From NCBI RefSeq assembly GCF_900110255.1, contig NZ_FODD01000016.1, positions 124,001 to 188,000 on the forward strand: a stretch of DNA of 64,000 nucleotides, written 5' to 3'. The notes beneath the pieces were generated by a model, which saw only the letters and a list, made by a program, of their open reading frames with translations, was not told where the DNA came from and did not search any database. The translations under genes and the position numbers were made by a program. Shown piece by piece: positions 50,980 to 59,910 of this stretch (positions are counted from its first letter, which is position 1; each line of letters starts with the position of its first letter). Source of the stretch: Actinacidiphila rubida (GTDB lineage Bacteria; Actinomycetota; Actinomycetes; Streptomycetales; Streptomycetaceae).

Positions 50980-52026
50980 TCAGATCCCCCGGCGCTTCCA
51001 CGACTGCCACCACAGCCACTCCCGGCCCCGCTCGGCCACCGCGGACAGCACCAGCGGCTGCAGGTACGGCATGGCCCGCGGCCCGACCCGCTGCCGCAAC
51101 CGCAGCCCCCGGTACTCCGGCAGGCGCTCGGCGGTCGCCGTGCAGTCCCGGGCGAACGCCACCAGCTCGTCCACCGGAACCACCGCGGTGCGGCCGCGGT
51201 CGTACGCTCGGCACGCCCGGCGCAGCGCCTGCCGCGCGAGTTTGGTGTGCACGGTCTCCGACAGCCGCCGTGCGTCGGGCAGTTGGCCCGCGCACTTGTC
51301 GAGTACGGCCTCGAACGCCGCGCGGCGCTGCCGCAGGTCGTCCAGCTGACCGCCGAAGTCCGTGGTGGACATGTTCGCGCCGTGCACCCGGTAGTACGCC
51401 TGGTCGGCGCCGCGCACGTAGCCGACGTCGGCGTGCGCGGCCAGCCGCATCCACATCTCGATGTCGCCGGCGTGCGGCAGCGCCGGGTCGTAGCCGCCGA
51501 CCTTGCGCTGCAACTCGGTGCGCACCACCACCTCGGGGGAGGTGATGCACCCCGTGCCCTCGCGGAACCTGCGGTCCAGCCACCAGCGCCCGGGGTAGAC
51601 GGCGGTGCCCGTGCCGGCGGTGCGGGCCGCCGGCAGCGGGCCGCCGTGCTCGAAGCGCAGCGGCCGGCCGTAGCAGAAGCCCACCTCGGGGTGGGCGTCC
51701 ATGAGCGCGGCCGCCCGCACGAGCGCACCCGGCACGAGCCGGTCGTCGGCGGACAGCAGCACCACGTAGTCGCCGTCGGCCCACTCCAGCAGGCCCTCGT
51801 TGTAAGTGGCGATGTGCCCCTTGTTCCGCTCGTGGACGCGCACCTCGATCCTCGGGTCGGAGGCCGCCAGCGTGCGGGCGGCCTCCGCCGAGTCGTCGGG
51901 TGACGCGTCGTCGATGATCAGCACCCGGACGTCGAGCCCCTCCTGTTCGTCCAGCACGCTGCGGACGCAGTCGGCCAGGAAGTGGCCGTAGCGGTAGCAG
52001 GGGATCACGACGCTGACGCTGCTCAT
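50980..52026 (-). CDS. Family 2 glycosyltransferase
   Basis: A 348-residue GT-A enzyme. It starts directly at the domain: MSSVSVVIPCYRYGHFLADCVRSVL, then VLIIDDASPDDSAEAAR and DYVVLLSADDRLVPGALV with the metal-binding DD. An acceptor loop AGDIEMWMRLAAHADVGYVRG follows, with a C-terminal helical part of about 110 residues. It would add a sugar to the repeat unit on the inner membrane face. It follows the 1116-residue secreted protein gene by 23 bases and is probably in its operon. Confidence 0.9.
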   Translation of the reverse strand: MSSVSVVIPCYRYGHFLADCVRSVLDEQEGLDVRVLIIDDASPDDSAEAARTLAASDPRIEVRVHERNKGHIATYNEGLLEWADGDYVVLLSADDRLVPGALVRAAALMDAHPEVGFCYGRPLRFEHGGPLPAARTAGTGTAVYPGRWWLDRRFREGTGCITSPEVVVRTELQRKVGGYDPALPHAGDIEMWMRLAAHADVGYVRGADQAYYRVHGANMSTTDFGGQLDDLRQRRAAFEAVLDKCAGQLPDARRLSETVHTKLARQALRRACRAYDRGRTAVVPVDELVAFARDCTATAERLPEYRGLRLRQRVGPRAMPYLQPLVLSAVAERGREWLWWQSWKRRGI

Positions 52027-52049
52027 CGGTGGTGTGCCTTCTCCTCGGG

Positions 52050-55000
52050 CTACTGGGTCTCGGTGGTGGTGCCGTCCAGCGGTGCCGGCGGCGGGGTGGT
52101 GCTGAAGATCGGCGCCACCCAGTAGTTCGCCGACCCGTAACTGCTGTCCGGGAAGGCGGTGTCGGACCCGTAGCGGTACAGGCCGTTCTGGCTGCCCGCG
52201 ACGTCCGCGGTGGCCGTCAGCGGATACGACTGGTGGGCGCCGGCGAAGTAGCCCCCGTCGACCGCGTAGTTGCCGTTCGGCGCATGGTAGGAGACCACGT
52301 ACGAGGTGCCCGCGGTGATCGCCACCGGATGCGCGAAGCTGAGCAGTTGCCAGCCGGACGCGGTCTCGCTGGAGAACGTCCCCGTGGCCAGTTGCGCGCC
52401 GTCCGCGGACCACAGGCTGCCGGTGTGGGTGCCGGTGTTGCCGGTGCCCTTGTAGAACGTGACGCCGGTGACGTAACCGCTGACCGCCGACGTGAACCGG
52501 GCGCCCAGCTCGACGGAGTTGGTGTCGCTGGTGACGTCGGTGGTGGACGGCGTGGTGGACGAGGACCACAGCGTGCACGGGCAGGTGACCGCGGGCGGGC
52601 TGGCGCTCGTGGTGAACGTCCAGGTCGACGGGTCCGCCATGTGGTTGCCCCACAGGTCGTCGGCCTGGACCGACGCGGTGTACGTGGTGTTGAGCGCCAG
52701 CTCGGTGGACGGGGTGAACGTCAGGCTGTTCGCCGAGCCGTAGGTCTTCGCCCCCGGCACGCTGTGCCCGGCGGCGTCCTTGAGGCTGAACACCACCGTG
52801 TCGGCGTCGACCGGCTCGCTGAAGGTCACCGTGACCGGCGAGGTGATCGACACGTTCACCGAGTTCGAGGTCGGCGACGTGCCCGTCACCGCCGGCGGCT
52901 CCGTGCTGGCCGACGAGGTGTCCAGCACCGCGTCCACCCAGTAGTTGGTGCCGCTCGACTCCGACGTCGGGAACCCGCCCGACGAGCCGTAGTGGTAGAC
53001 GCCGTTCGCTCCGTCCGTGCCGGCCTTCAGCGCGGTCAGCGGGGCCAGACCCGCCGCCGAGCCGGTGAAGTAGCCGCCGTCGTAGGAGTATCCGCCGTTC
53101 GGCGCGAAGTAGGAGGCGATGTAGGTGGTGTTGGCCTTGACCGGAACAGGCGTGGCGAAGTTCATCTGCTGCCAGCCGGAGGCCGTCTCGTTGGTGAACG
53201 TGCCGGTCGCCAGCCGCTGGCCCGAGGTCGTCCAGAGGCTTCCGGTGTGCGTGCCGGTGTTGAACGGCGCCTTGTAGAAGCGGATGCCGGTCACCGAACC
53301 GGGCACGGTGGTGCGGATCTTCACACCCAGCTCGACGGCGCCGCCGTCACCGCTGTTGACCACCGCGGGCACGGTGGTCGCCGGCCACACCGAGCAGGGG
53401 CACTGCTGCGGGCCGACGGTGAGCGGCACGGTGGCCGCCGTCCCGATGTTGACGCTGTCGTCCACCGCGCGCACCTTGATCTGCGGGGTGCCGGTGGCCG
53501 TCGGGGTCCACGAGTAGCTCCACGAGGTGAGGCCCGTCGCCGCGTTCCACGTCGAGCCACCGTCCGTGGAGACCTCCACCCGGGCGACCACGCCGCCCGC
53601 GTCGGTCGCGGTACCCGTGATGGTGACCGGCCGCAGCGCGGGGACGGTGCTGCCGATCGCCGGGCTGGTGACCGTCACGACCGGGCCGGCGGTGTCCGCG
53701 GAAGCGGTCGCCGGGACCAGGTCGCTCTGCAGGGTCTTGGGCTGGATCCCCATGTCCGCGAACAGGTTGACCGTCGCCTGCTGCATCCGCTTGTCCACCG
53801 TGACCACGGTGTCGGCGGGGTCGGCCGTCGGCACGTTGGTCAGGCCCCAGGACCACTGCACCGTGCCGGCGCCGAACACCAGCGCGTGCGAGGTCGGGTC
53901 GCGGAACTCCACCAGGTTGTGCGTCGCGGTGCCGTTGCCGTACGTGTTGCCGTAGTCCAGGCGGTACTTGCCGTCGGTGATGTCGACCGTGGTCGACGAC
54001 AGGTCGATCTGCCCGGTCGGGCGGGTAGGGCTGTTGAGGATGTCACTGTCCCACTCGTAGCCCAGCGTGCCGGTGGGGAACGTCGCCGTCTGCGTCGGTG
54101 TCAGGCCCGCCACCGTCGTGTTGCGCCACAGCCGGAGTTTCGCGTACGCGCCCGGCACGGTGATCGCGTCACTGCGGTAGCCGTTCACCGTGAACAACGA
54201 GCCGGTGAGCACGTTCTGCGGCTGGTAGGTGTCGCCCTTGGCCGCGCCGTTGGGGTCGAGGAACGCGCCGGTCCAGGTGCTCGTCGGATCGGGGATGCCG
54301 TCGGGCGCCGCGAGTTCGAGCTTGGTCTCCTTGTACGTGACCAGCGTGCGGCCCGGGGTGTTCGTGCCGTCGATACTCGAGGCGAACCTCGTTTTCCACG
54401 ACACCTCGTTGCCGCTGAAGAAGGTCTGGTTCACGCCCGCCTTGCGGGCGTTGAGGACGTTCGTGAACTGGTCCTGCGTCCAGTACTCGTCGTGGCCGGA
54501 CGACATGAACATCGTGTGGTTGAGCAGGTCCGAGGGCCGCGTGGAGACGTCCAGGCCGGACAGGTAGCTCACGTCGTAGCCGTTGCGCTCCAGCCAGTAC
54601 AGCATCTCGAACTCGGAGCCGTACACGCCGTTGTCACCGCCGATGTCCAGCGGACGGTTGTAACTGACCTGGTAGGCACGGCCGTCGGGCGCGGGCCCGT
54701 CGCCGTCGTACAGGTTGCGGCCGCCCCACTTGTTGTACGCCTGCCACGTCTCGTCGTCGGTCTGCACCACGATGGACGAGTGGCTCGCGTCGCTGCGCAC
54801 CACGAACGGGTACGGCATCACGCCGTTGCCGTCGGTCTGGTCGAAGTTCGCGATGTACAGGCCCGACACCGCGTCGGCCGGGATGGACCAGGTCGCGGTC
54901 ACCGGCCAGGCGCCGCAGTCCTGCAGGCCCGAGGTGCTGTCCTGCGCGCACTTCAGCGGCTTGCCCTGGGGGTCGCCGTCCACGACCGTGTTGTCGGGCG

Positions 55001-55400
55001 GGCTGCCCGGCGTGCCGTCCCTGGTGAAGTTCGCCGGGTAGGTGGCCGCCGCCTGCGCCGCGGTCGACATCTCGCGTGCGCCGTCGCCGCCGTAGTAGCC
55101 GAGGCGGTACACCTCGACGTGGTAGGGGATCGGCGACTGCACCTTGAAGTGGATCGTGTCGCCCGCCTGGTAGCTCACCTGGTCGGTGAACCCCTGGACG
55201 TTCCCGTACGCGTTGGGTGCGAACCAGTCCTCCATCGGGCTGCCCGCCTTGGAGTTCTCGCACACGATCGGGTTGGAGCCGGTCCCGCACGGGTCCGCGG
55301 CGTGCGCCCCGGGGGATACGGCCATGGGAACCACGGCCGCGACCACGGCCGCCACCACGGAGCTCAGCACTCCGCGGAAGAGTCTGCTCGTTCTGTACAT
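52050..55400 (-). CDS. Secreted multidomain protein: DMF-amidase-like domain, Ig-like domains, two DUF4082
   Basis: A 1116-residue exported protein. The signal peptide (MYRTSRLFRG..., AHA|AD near 35) is followed by a large domain to about 560 that resembles the N,N-dimethylformamidase large subunit C-terminal region: YRLGYYGGDGAREM, IVVQTDDETWQAYNKWGGRNLYD, LYWLERNGYDVSYLSGLDVS, MFMSSGHDEYWT. Next are a bacterial Ig domain (about 575-665), DUF4082 (about 668-815, starting CPCSVWP), a Big_5-type Ig domain (about 833-930) and a second DUF4082 (about 937-1080, CPCTLWS). Both DUF4082 units carry GTFxxETASGWQ and GGYF. It may hydrolyse or bind amide groups of the polysaccharide; this is inference. 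Confidence 0.82.
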   Translation of the reverse strand: MYRTSRLFRGVLSSVVAAVVAAVVPMAVSPGAHAADPCGTGSNPIVCENSKAGSPMEDWFAPNAYGNVQGFTDQVSYQAGDTIHFKVQSPIPYHVEVYRLGYYGGDGAREMSTAAQAAATYPANFTRDGTPGSPPDNTVVDGDPQGKPLKCAQDSTSGLQDCGAWPVTATWSIPADAVSGLYIANFDQTDGNGVMPYPFVVRSDASHSSIVVQTDDETWQAYNKWGGRNLYDGDGPAPDGRAYQVSYNRPLDIGGDNGVYGSEFEMLYWLERNGYDVSYLSGLDVSTRPSDLLNHTMFMSSGHDEYWTQDQFTNVLNARKAGVNQTFFSGNEVSWKTRFASSIDGTNTPGRTLVTYKETKLELAAPDGIPDPTSTWTGAFLDPNGAAKGDTYQPQNVLTGSLFTVNGYRSDAITVPGAYAKLRLWRNTTVAGLTPTQTATFPTGTLGYEWDSDILNSPTRPTGQIDLSSTTVDITDGKYRLDYGNTYGNGTATHNLVEFRDPTSHALVFGAGTVQWSWGLTNVPTADPADTVVTVDKRMQQATVNLFADMGIQPKTLQSDLVPATASADTAGPVVTVTSPAIGSTVPALRPVTITGTATDAGGVVARVEVSTDGGSTWNAATGLTSWSYSWTPTATGTPQIKVRAVDDSVNIGTAATVPLTVGPQQCPCSVWPATTVPAVVNSGDGGAVELGVKIRTTVPGSVTGIRFYKAPFNTGTHTGSLWTTSGQRLATGTFTNETASGWQQMNFATPVPVKANTTYIASYFAPNGGYSYDGGYFTGSAAGLAPLTALKAGTDGANGVYHYGSSGGFPTSESSGTNYWVDAVLDTSSASTEPPAVTGTSPTSNSVNVSITSPVTVTFSEPVDADTVVFSLKDAAGHSVPGAKTYGSANSLTFTPSTELALNTTYTASVQADDLWGNHMADPSTWTFTTSASPPAVTCPCTLWSSSTTPSTTDVTSDTNSVELGARFTSAVSGYVTGVTFYKGTGNTGTHTGSLWSADGAQLATGTFSSETASGWQLLSFAHPVAITAGTSYVVSYHAPNGNYAVDGGYFAGAHQSYPLTATADVAGSQNGLYRYGSDTAFPDSSYGSANYWVAPIFSTTPPPAPLDGTTTETQ

Positions 55401-55499
55401 CGGTACCTCTCAGGCGGTGCGGGGCCCGGCTCGGTGAGCGGGGTGAGAAGCGTGGGCGGTGACTGGCCACCTGTCCGCCGGCCGGCGCCGGGGGAGGCG

Positions 55500-56615
55500 T
55501 CAGCCCAGGGCGGCGGTCAGCACGTCGACGACGCGCTGCTGCTGCTCGGCGGTGATCTGCGGATAGAGAGGAAGGGACAGGATCCGGCCGGCGGCCTCCT
55601 CCGCGTGCGGGAAGTCCCCCTGTCGGTAGCCGAGATGGGAGAACGCCGGCGTCAGGTGCACCGGCTGGGGGTAGTGGACGCCCGCGCCGATACCCGCCGC
55701 GTTGAGCGTGCCGACCACCTCGTCGCGGTCGGCGCCGAAAACCTCGACGACGTACAGGTGCCACACGTGGGCGTTGCCCGGCACCGTCACCGGGCGCAGC
55801 ACCCGGCCCGCGCCGGCCAGCGGCGCCAGCAGCTCCTCGTAGCGCGCGGCCGCGAGCCGGCGCGCCCGGTTGCCGTCGGCGAGCCGGGCCAGTTTGGCGC
55901 GCAGCACCACGGCCTGCAGCCCGTCCAGGCGGCTGTTGAACCCCGCCACGTCGTGGCGGTACTTCACGGTCCCGCCGTGGTTGGCGATCGCCCGCACCAG
56001 CTGCGCACGCTGCGGGTCGTCGGTGAGCACCGCCCCGGCGTCCCCGTAGGCGCCCAGGTTCTTGCCCGGGTAGAAGCTGGTCGCGGCGATGCCGCCGGAA
56101 CCGGGGGAGCGGCCGTCACGCGTGGCCCCCTGGCACTGCGCGGCGTCCTCGACCACCGGCACCCGCGCCGGCAGCGCCGCGGCGAGCTTCGGCACGTCCG
56201 TGCACTGCCCGTACAGGTGCACCGGGACCACCGCACGCGTGGCGGGTCCCACCGCGGACAGCGCGGCCTGCTCGTCCATCAGGTACGTGCCCGGCTCGCA
56301 GTCCACCAGTACCGGCCGCGCCCCCGTCCTGGCCACCGCCCCCGCCGTGGCGATGAAGGTGTTGGCCGGCAGCACGACCTCGGCACCCGCCCCCACACCG
56401 GCGGCCCGCAGGGCCAGTTCGAGCGCGTCCGTGCCGTTGGCGACGCCCACGCAGTGCGCGACGCCCGCGAACGCGGCGTACTCCTCCTCGAACTCCCGCA
56501 CTTCGGTGCCCCCGACGAACGCGGTCGTGGCCAGCACCCGGTCGAACCCCACCCGCACCTCGGCGGCCACCTCGGCGTGCGCCGCCTTGAGGTCCACCAG
56601 CGGAATCCCGTTCAT
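55500..56615 (-). CDS. DegT/DnrJ/EryC1 nucleotide-sugar aminotransferase A
   Basis: A 371-residue PLP enzyme. Marks are GVANGTDALELALRAAGVG, LPANTFIATAGAV, VEDAAQCQGATRDG and the Schiff-base Lys185 in SFYPGKNLGAYGDAGAVLT, with FNSRLDGLQAVVLRAKL. The pattern fits 3-aminotransferases: WbpE/WlbC on UDP-3-keto-GlcNAcA, or FdtB/QdtB on dTDP-3-keto-6-deoxy sugars. Both precursor paths exist in the locus, so the substrate is open. The WlbB-type acetyltransferase and Gfo/Idh oxidase favour the UDP route. Its ATG overlaps the stop of the PglD-type gene (ATGA). Confidence 0.87.
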   Translation of the reverse strand: MNGIPLVDLKAAHAEVAAEVRVGFDRVLATTAFVGGTEVREFEEEYAAFAGVAHCVGVANGTDALELALRAAGVGAGAEVVLPANTFIATAGAVARTGARPVLVDCEPGTYLMDEQAALSAVGPATRAVVPVHLYGQCTDVPKLAAALPARVPVVEDAAQCQGATRDGRSPGSGGIAATSFYPGKNLGAYGDAGAVLTDDPQRAQLVRAIANHGGTVKYRHDVAGFNSRLDGLQAVVLRAKLARLADGNRARRLAAARYEELLAPLAGAGRVLRPVTVPGNAHVWHLYVVEVFGADRDEVVGTLNAAGIGAGVHYPQPVHLTPAFSHLGYRQGDFPHAEEAAGRILSLPLYPQITAEQQQRVVDVLTAALG

Positions 56616-57520
56616 CGTGCCGACCTCCCCATGCGCACCGCGGGCCCGTGCCCTGCGGTGTCGTTGTCCTGATCGTCCTGATCGTCCTGATCGTCCCGGT
56701 CATCCGGGCCGATCCGGCCCGCCTCGGCCGCGGCGCCGTCGTGCGACGCCGGCGCGGCCCCTTCCGTGCGCTCCCCCCGGCCGGTCCCCGGGCCGTGCCC
56801 GGCCCGCCCGGCGGCGACGGTCATCGCCACCAGCTCGGCCCGCTCCGGTGCTCCCGCCGCCCGCAGTCGGCGGGCCGGACTGCCGGCCCACACCTCGCCC
56901 GGCGGCACGTCACGCAGCACCACGCTGCCCATGCCGACCAGCGACCAGGCGCCGACCCGCGTCGACTCCCGTACCAGTGCGCCCGATCCGAGATAGGCGC
57001 CGCGGCCCACCCGGACCCCGCCGGCCAGCCGCACCCCGGAGGCGAGCGTGGCGAAGTCCGCCACCTCGTCGTCGTGGGTCAGCACGGTGTGCGGCATGAC
57101 CGCGACGTGCGCACCCAGCCGCACCGCCGCGGTCAGCACGCAGTGGGCCAGCAGCACGCAACCCGGACCGACCTCGCTGGAGGCCGACACCGAGGCGGAC
57201 GGATGCACCACGGTGCCCCAGCGCTCGTCCGGCAGTCCCAGCCGTCGCACCAGCCGCGCCCTGCCGGTGTGGTCCCGGGGACTGCCCACGCACAACACCA
57301 CCTGCGCGTCCGGGAGTTCGTGGACCAGCTCGCACCCGCCGAGGACCGTCACCCCGTCCACCAGCCGCCCGTGCAGCGCCGGATCGTCGTCCAGGTGGCC
57401 GAGCAGCCGCCAGTGCTGCGTACCCGCCGCCACCGCGGCCGCCACGGCCTGGGCGGTCTCCCGGGCGAAGCCGCCCGCACCCGCGATCAGCAGGTCCCGT
57501 GGACCGGAACGGCCGCTCAC
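56612..57520 (-). CDS. PglD/NeuD-type sugar N- or O-acetyltransferase with acidic tail
   Basis: A 302-residue enzyme. The N-terminal Rossmann-like domain (LLIAGAGGFARETAQAVAAA, LLGHLDDD) and the left-handed beta-helix (VHPSASVSASSEVGPGCVLL through SGALVRESTRVGAWSLVGMGSVVLRDVPPGEVWAGSPAR) are those of PglD, which acetylates UDP-4-amino sugars. Residues after about 235 form an unusual low-complexity tail with DDRDDQDDQDDQDND, encoded by a 9-bp DNA repeat. The GTG start overlaps the stop of aminotransferase B (GTGA), matching the PglE/PglD pair. Confidence 0.85.
   Translation of the reverse strand: MSGRSGPRDLLIAGAGGFARETAQAVAAAVAAGTQHWRLLGHLDDDPALHGRLVDGVTVLGGCELVHELPDAQVVLCVGSPRDHTGRARLVRRLGLPDERWGTVVHPSASVSASSEVGPGCVLLAHCVLTAAVRLGAHVAVMPHTVLTHDDEVADFATLASGVRLAGGVRVGRGAYLGSGALVRESTRVGAWSLVGMGSVVLRDVPPGEVWAGSPARRLRAAGAPERAELVAMTVAAGRAGHGPGTGRGERTEGAAPASHDGAAAEAGRIGPDDRDDQDDQDDQDNDTAGHGPAVRMGRSAR
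56662..56697 (-). repeat. 9-bp tandem repeat encoding the Asp/Gln tail
   Basis: Four consecutive copies of GATCGTCCT (plus strand), the outer two imperfect; they read Asp-Gln-Asp units in the minus-strand protein. It is within the 3' end of the PglD-type gene. Confidence 0.75.
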
Positions 57521-58674
57521 CGCTTCGCCTGCTCGCGGAGCACCGCCACCACCCGGTCCTGCTGCTCCTCGGTCATCGTGTGGAACAGCGGAAGGATCAG
57601 CGAGTCGCGGGTGATCCGCTCGGTCACGGGCAGCGGCGCGTGCGGATGCCCGCGGTACGCCGGCTCCAGGTGCGCGGCCATGATCCCGCGCCGCGCCGAG
57701 ACCCCGGCGTCGGAGAGCGCGGCGAGCACCTCGTCGCGCGCGGCCGGGAAGCCCGGCTCGAAAAGCACCCAGTACGACTGGAAGTTGCCCTGCCCGTACT
57801 CCGGATCGCGGACCGGCCGCAGGCCGGGCACGTCGCCCAGCAGCAGGTCGTACCGCGCGGCCAGCTCTCTGCGGCGGGCCACCATCGCGTCCAGCTTGCC
57901 CAGCTGGACCAGGCCGACCGCCGCCTGGACGTCCGTCATGCGGTAGTTGAAGCCGACCTCGAGGTAACTCTCCAGGACCGGCGTGCTGCTGGCGTGCCGG
58001 TCGGCCGCCGACGCGCTCATCCCGTGCTCCCGGAGCCGCCGCAGGCGCCGCGCCCAGTCCTCGTCGTCGGTGGTGAGCATGCCGCCCTCGCCGGTGGTGA
58101 CGAGCTTGCGCGGGTGGAACGACCACGCCGCGACCCGCGCGCCCGCGCCCACCGGGCGACCGCCGACCGTCGACCCGATCGCGCACGCCGCGTCCTCCAG
58201 CAGCGCGGCGCCCCACCGCGCGCACGCGCCGCGCAGTGCCGCGACGTCCGCCGGAACCCCGCCCTGGTGGACGGCGATCACCGCCTTCGTCGCCGGCGTG
58301 CGCACCGCCTCCACGGTGGCCGCCGTGACGTTGCCGGTGGCCTCCTCGACGTCCGCGAAGATCGGCCGGGCACCCACGTACCGCACCGCGTTGGCCGTCG
58401 CGATGAACGACAGCGACGGCACCACCACGTCGTCGCCCAGACCCACGCCCAGGCCGACGAGCGCCAGGTGCAGGGCCGTCGTGCACGAACTGACGGCCAC
58501 CGCCTGCGCGGCACCGACCCGCTCCGCGAACGCCTCCTCGAAGGCGGCGACCCGCGGCCCCTGCGCGACCCAGCCGGACATCACCGCCGCCGCGGCCGCC
58601 TGTGCCTCCTCCTCGCCGAGCCACGGCAGCATCACCGGCACGCGCGGCGCCTGCGTGTCCACGGGGGCGCTCAC
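57517..58674 (-). CDS. DegT/DnrJ/EryC1 nucleotide-sugar aminotransferase B (PglE-like)
   Basis: A 385-residue PLP enzyme. Marks are MLPWLGEEEAQAAAAAVMSGWVAQGP (typical 4-aminotransferase head), VSSCTTALHLALVGLG, VPSLSFIATANAV, LEDAACAIGSTVGGR and the Schiff-base Lys190 in WSFHPRKLVTTGEGGML. It would transfer an amino group from glutamate to a 4-keto sugar nucleotide. Downstream coupling to a PglD-type acetyltransferase supports a 4-acetamido-4-deoxy product. Both ends overlap neighbours by four bases (GTGA). Confidence 0.88.
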   Translation of the reverse strand: MSAPVDTQAPRVPVMLPWLGEEEAQAAAAAVMSGWVAQGPRVAAFEEAFAERVGAAQAVAVSSCTTALHLALVGLGVGLGDDVVVPSLSFIATANAVRYVGARPIFADVEEATGNVTAATVEAVRTPATKAVIAVHQGGVPADVAALRGACARWGAALLEDAACAIGSTVGGRPVGAGARVAAWSFHPRKLVTTGEGGMLTTDDEDWARRLRRLREHGMSASAADRHASSTPVLESYLEVGFNYRMTDVQAAVGLVQLGKLDAMVARRRELAARYDLLLGDVPGLRPVRDPEYGQGNFQSYWVLFEPGFPAARDEVLAALSDAGVSARRGIMAAHLEPAYRGHPHAPLPVTERITRDSLILPLFHTMTEEQQDRVVAVLREQAKR

Positions 58675-59741
58675 CGTGCGGCCCCGCTCACCGCGTCCGC
58701 GGCACGCGTGACACCGGCGGAGTTCCCCGCGGGTGTGTGCTCCCCGGTGCCGACGGGGTCTTCGCCCGCGGCCGCCGCCGCCCGCTCGGCGCGCCACCAC
58801 GCGACCAGGTCCCGCAGCCCCGTGCGGAGGTCGATCCCGGCGGTGAACCCCAGCCGCTCCGCCGCCTGTGCGGTGTCCGCGAGGCGCCGTGTCACGCCGT
58901 TGACCGCGCGTGCCGGGCCGTGCTCGGGCGGCAGGCCCTCCGCCCCCATCGCCTCCAGCAGCCCCGTGGCCAGCCCCTTGAGGCTGGTCTCGGTGCCGCT
59001 CGCGATGTTGAACACCTCGTCGGTGAGGTCCGACTGGGCGGCCAGCAGGTTGGCGCGCGCGATGTCGCGCACGTCCACGAAGTCCATCGTCTGCGCGCCG
59101 TCGCCCAGGATCAGCGGCGGCTGCCCCGCCTCGATCCGCTCCATCCAGCGGATCAGCACCTCGGTGTACAGGCCGTGGATGTCCATCCGCGGCCCGTACA
59201 CGTTGAAGTAGCGCAGGGCCACGTAGTCCAGCCCGTACATGGCGTGGAAGCTGCGCAGCATCCCCTCGTTGAACGCCTTCGCCGCGCCGTAGAACGTGTC
59301 GTTGTTGTACGGGTGGTGGCGCTCGTCGGTGGGGAACTGCTCGGCCAGCCCGTAGACCGAGGCCGACGACGAGGCAATCACCTTCGACACGCCCGCGGCG
59401 GCCGCCGCCTCGAGCACGTTGAACGTGCCGTCGACCAGCACCTCGTTGGCCAGCCGCGGCTCCTCCGCGCACTGCGTGATGCGGATCGCGGCGAGGTGGA
59501 ACACCAGGTCGGTGCCCTCGGTCAGTTCGGCGAGGGCGGCCCGGTCGCGGATGTCGCCCTCGACCACCTCCACCACGCCGCTGCGCAGGGCCCGCGCCAG
59601 GTTCTCGACGCGGCCCCGGACGAAGTTGTCCAGCACCACGACCTCGCGGGCGCCGCCCTCGGCCAGCAGGTCGACGACGTGCGAGCCGATCGTGCCCGCC
59701 CCGCCCGTCACCAGGATCCTCTTGCCTCGTACCGTGCTCAA
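58671..59741 (-). CDS. NAD-dependent nucleotide-sugar epimerase/dehydratase
   Basis: A 356-residue extended short-chain dehydrogenase. Marks are ILVTGGAGTIGSHVVDLL, VVLDNFVRGRVENL, FHLAAIRITQCAEEP, ASSSASVYG and the catalytic YGAAKAFNE, with RYFNVYGPRMDIHG. The family includes UDP-GlcNAc 4-epimerase (WbpP), UDP-GlcA epimerase and 4-keto-producing enzymes. It starts with TTG 59741 after GGGGGGAAG; no better start exists. It leads the coupled set epimerase, aminotransferase B, acetyltransferase, aminotransferase A, and may supply the keto or epimerised substrate. The last 35 residues are low-complexity. Confidence 0.86.
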   Translation of the reverse strand: MSTVRGKRILVTGGAGTIGSHVVDLLAEGGAREVVVLDNFVRGRVENLARALRSGVVEVVEGDIRDRAALAELTEGTDLVFHLAAIRITQCAEEPRLANEVLVDGTFNVLEAAAAAGVSKVIASSSASVYGLAEQFPTDERHHPYNNDTFYGAAKAFNEGMLRSFHAMYGLDYVALRYFNVYGPRMDIHGLYTEVLIRWMERIEAGQPPLILGDGAQTMDFVDVRDIARANLLAAQSDLTDEVFNIASGTETSLKGLATGLLEAMGAEGLPPEHGPARAVNGVTRRLADTAQAAERLGFTAGIDLRTGLRDLVAWWRAERAAAAAGEDPVGTGEHTPAGNSAGVTRAADAVSGAAR

Positions 59742-59855
59742 CTTCCCCCCACGGAGAACGTCGTGTGGATGACCGGCGCCGGAACCGGTCGTGAGAGTGC
59801 CGGCGTTCGCGCGCGCCCGCGGTGCGGGCGGGCGCGTGCGCGGCCGCGGGGCCCG

Positions 59856-59891
59856 CGGGCCGCCACCATCGCCGTCGCTGGTGGCGGCCCG
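59856..59891 (-). terminator. Terminator of the Gfo/Idh gene
   Basis: Perfect 13-bp stem (CGGGCCGCCACCA / TGGTGGCGGCCCG) with a 10-base loop, 20 bases after the stop at 59911. It separates this gene from the coupled set downstream. Confidence 0.75.
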
Positions 59892-59910
59892 GGCCGCGCG
59901 GCCGCCGTCC

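Noticed and set aside
52029..56672. 1547-codon open frame on the plus strand
   Set aside because: It is antisense to the DUF4082 and aminotransferase genes, is Arg/Gly/Val-rich without family features, and arises from extreme GC bias in the third codon position.
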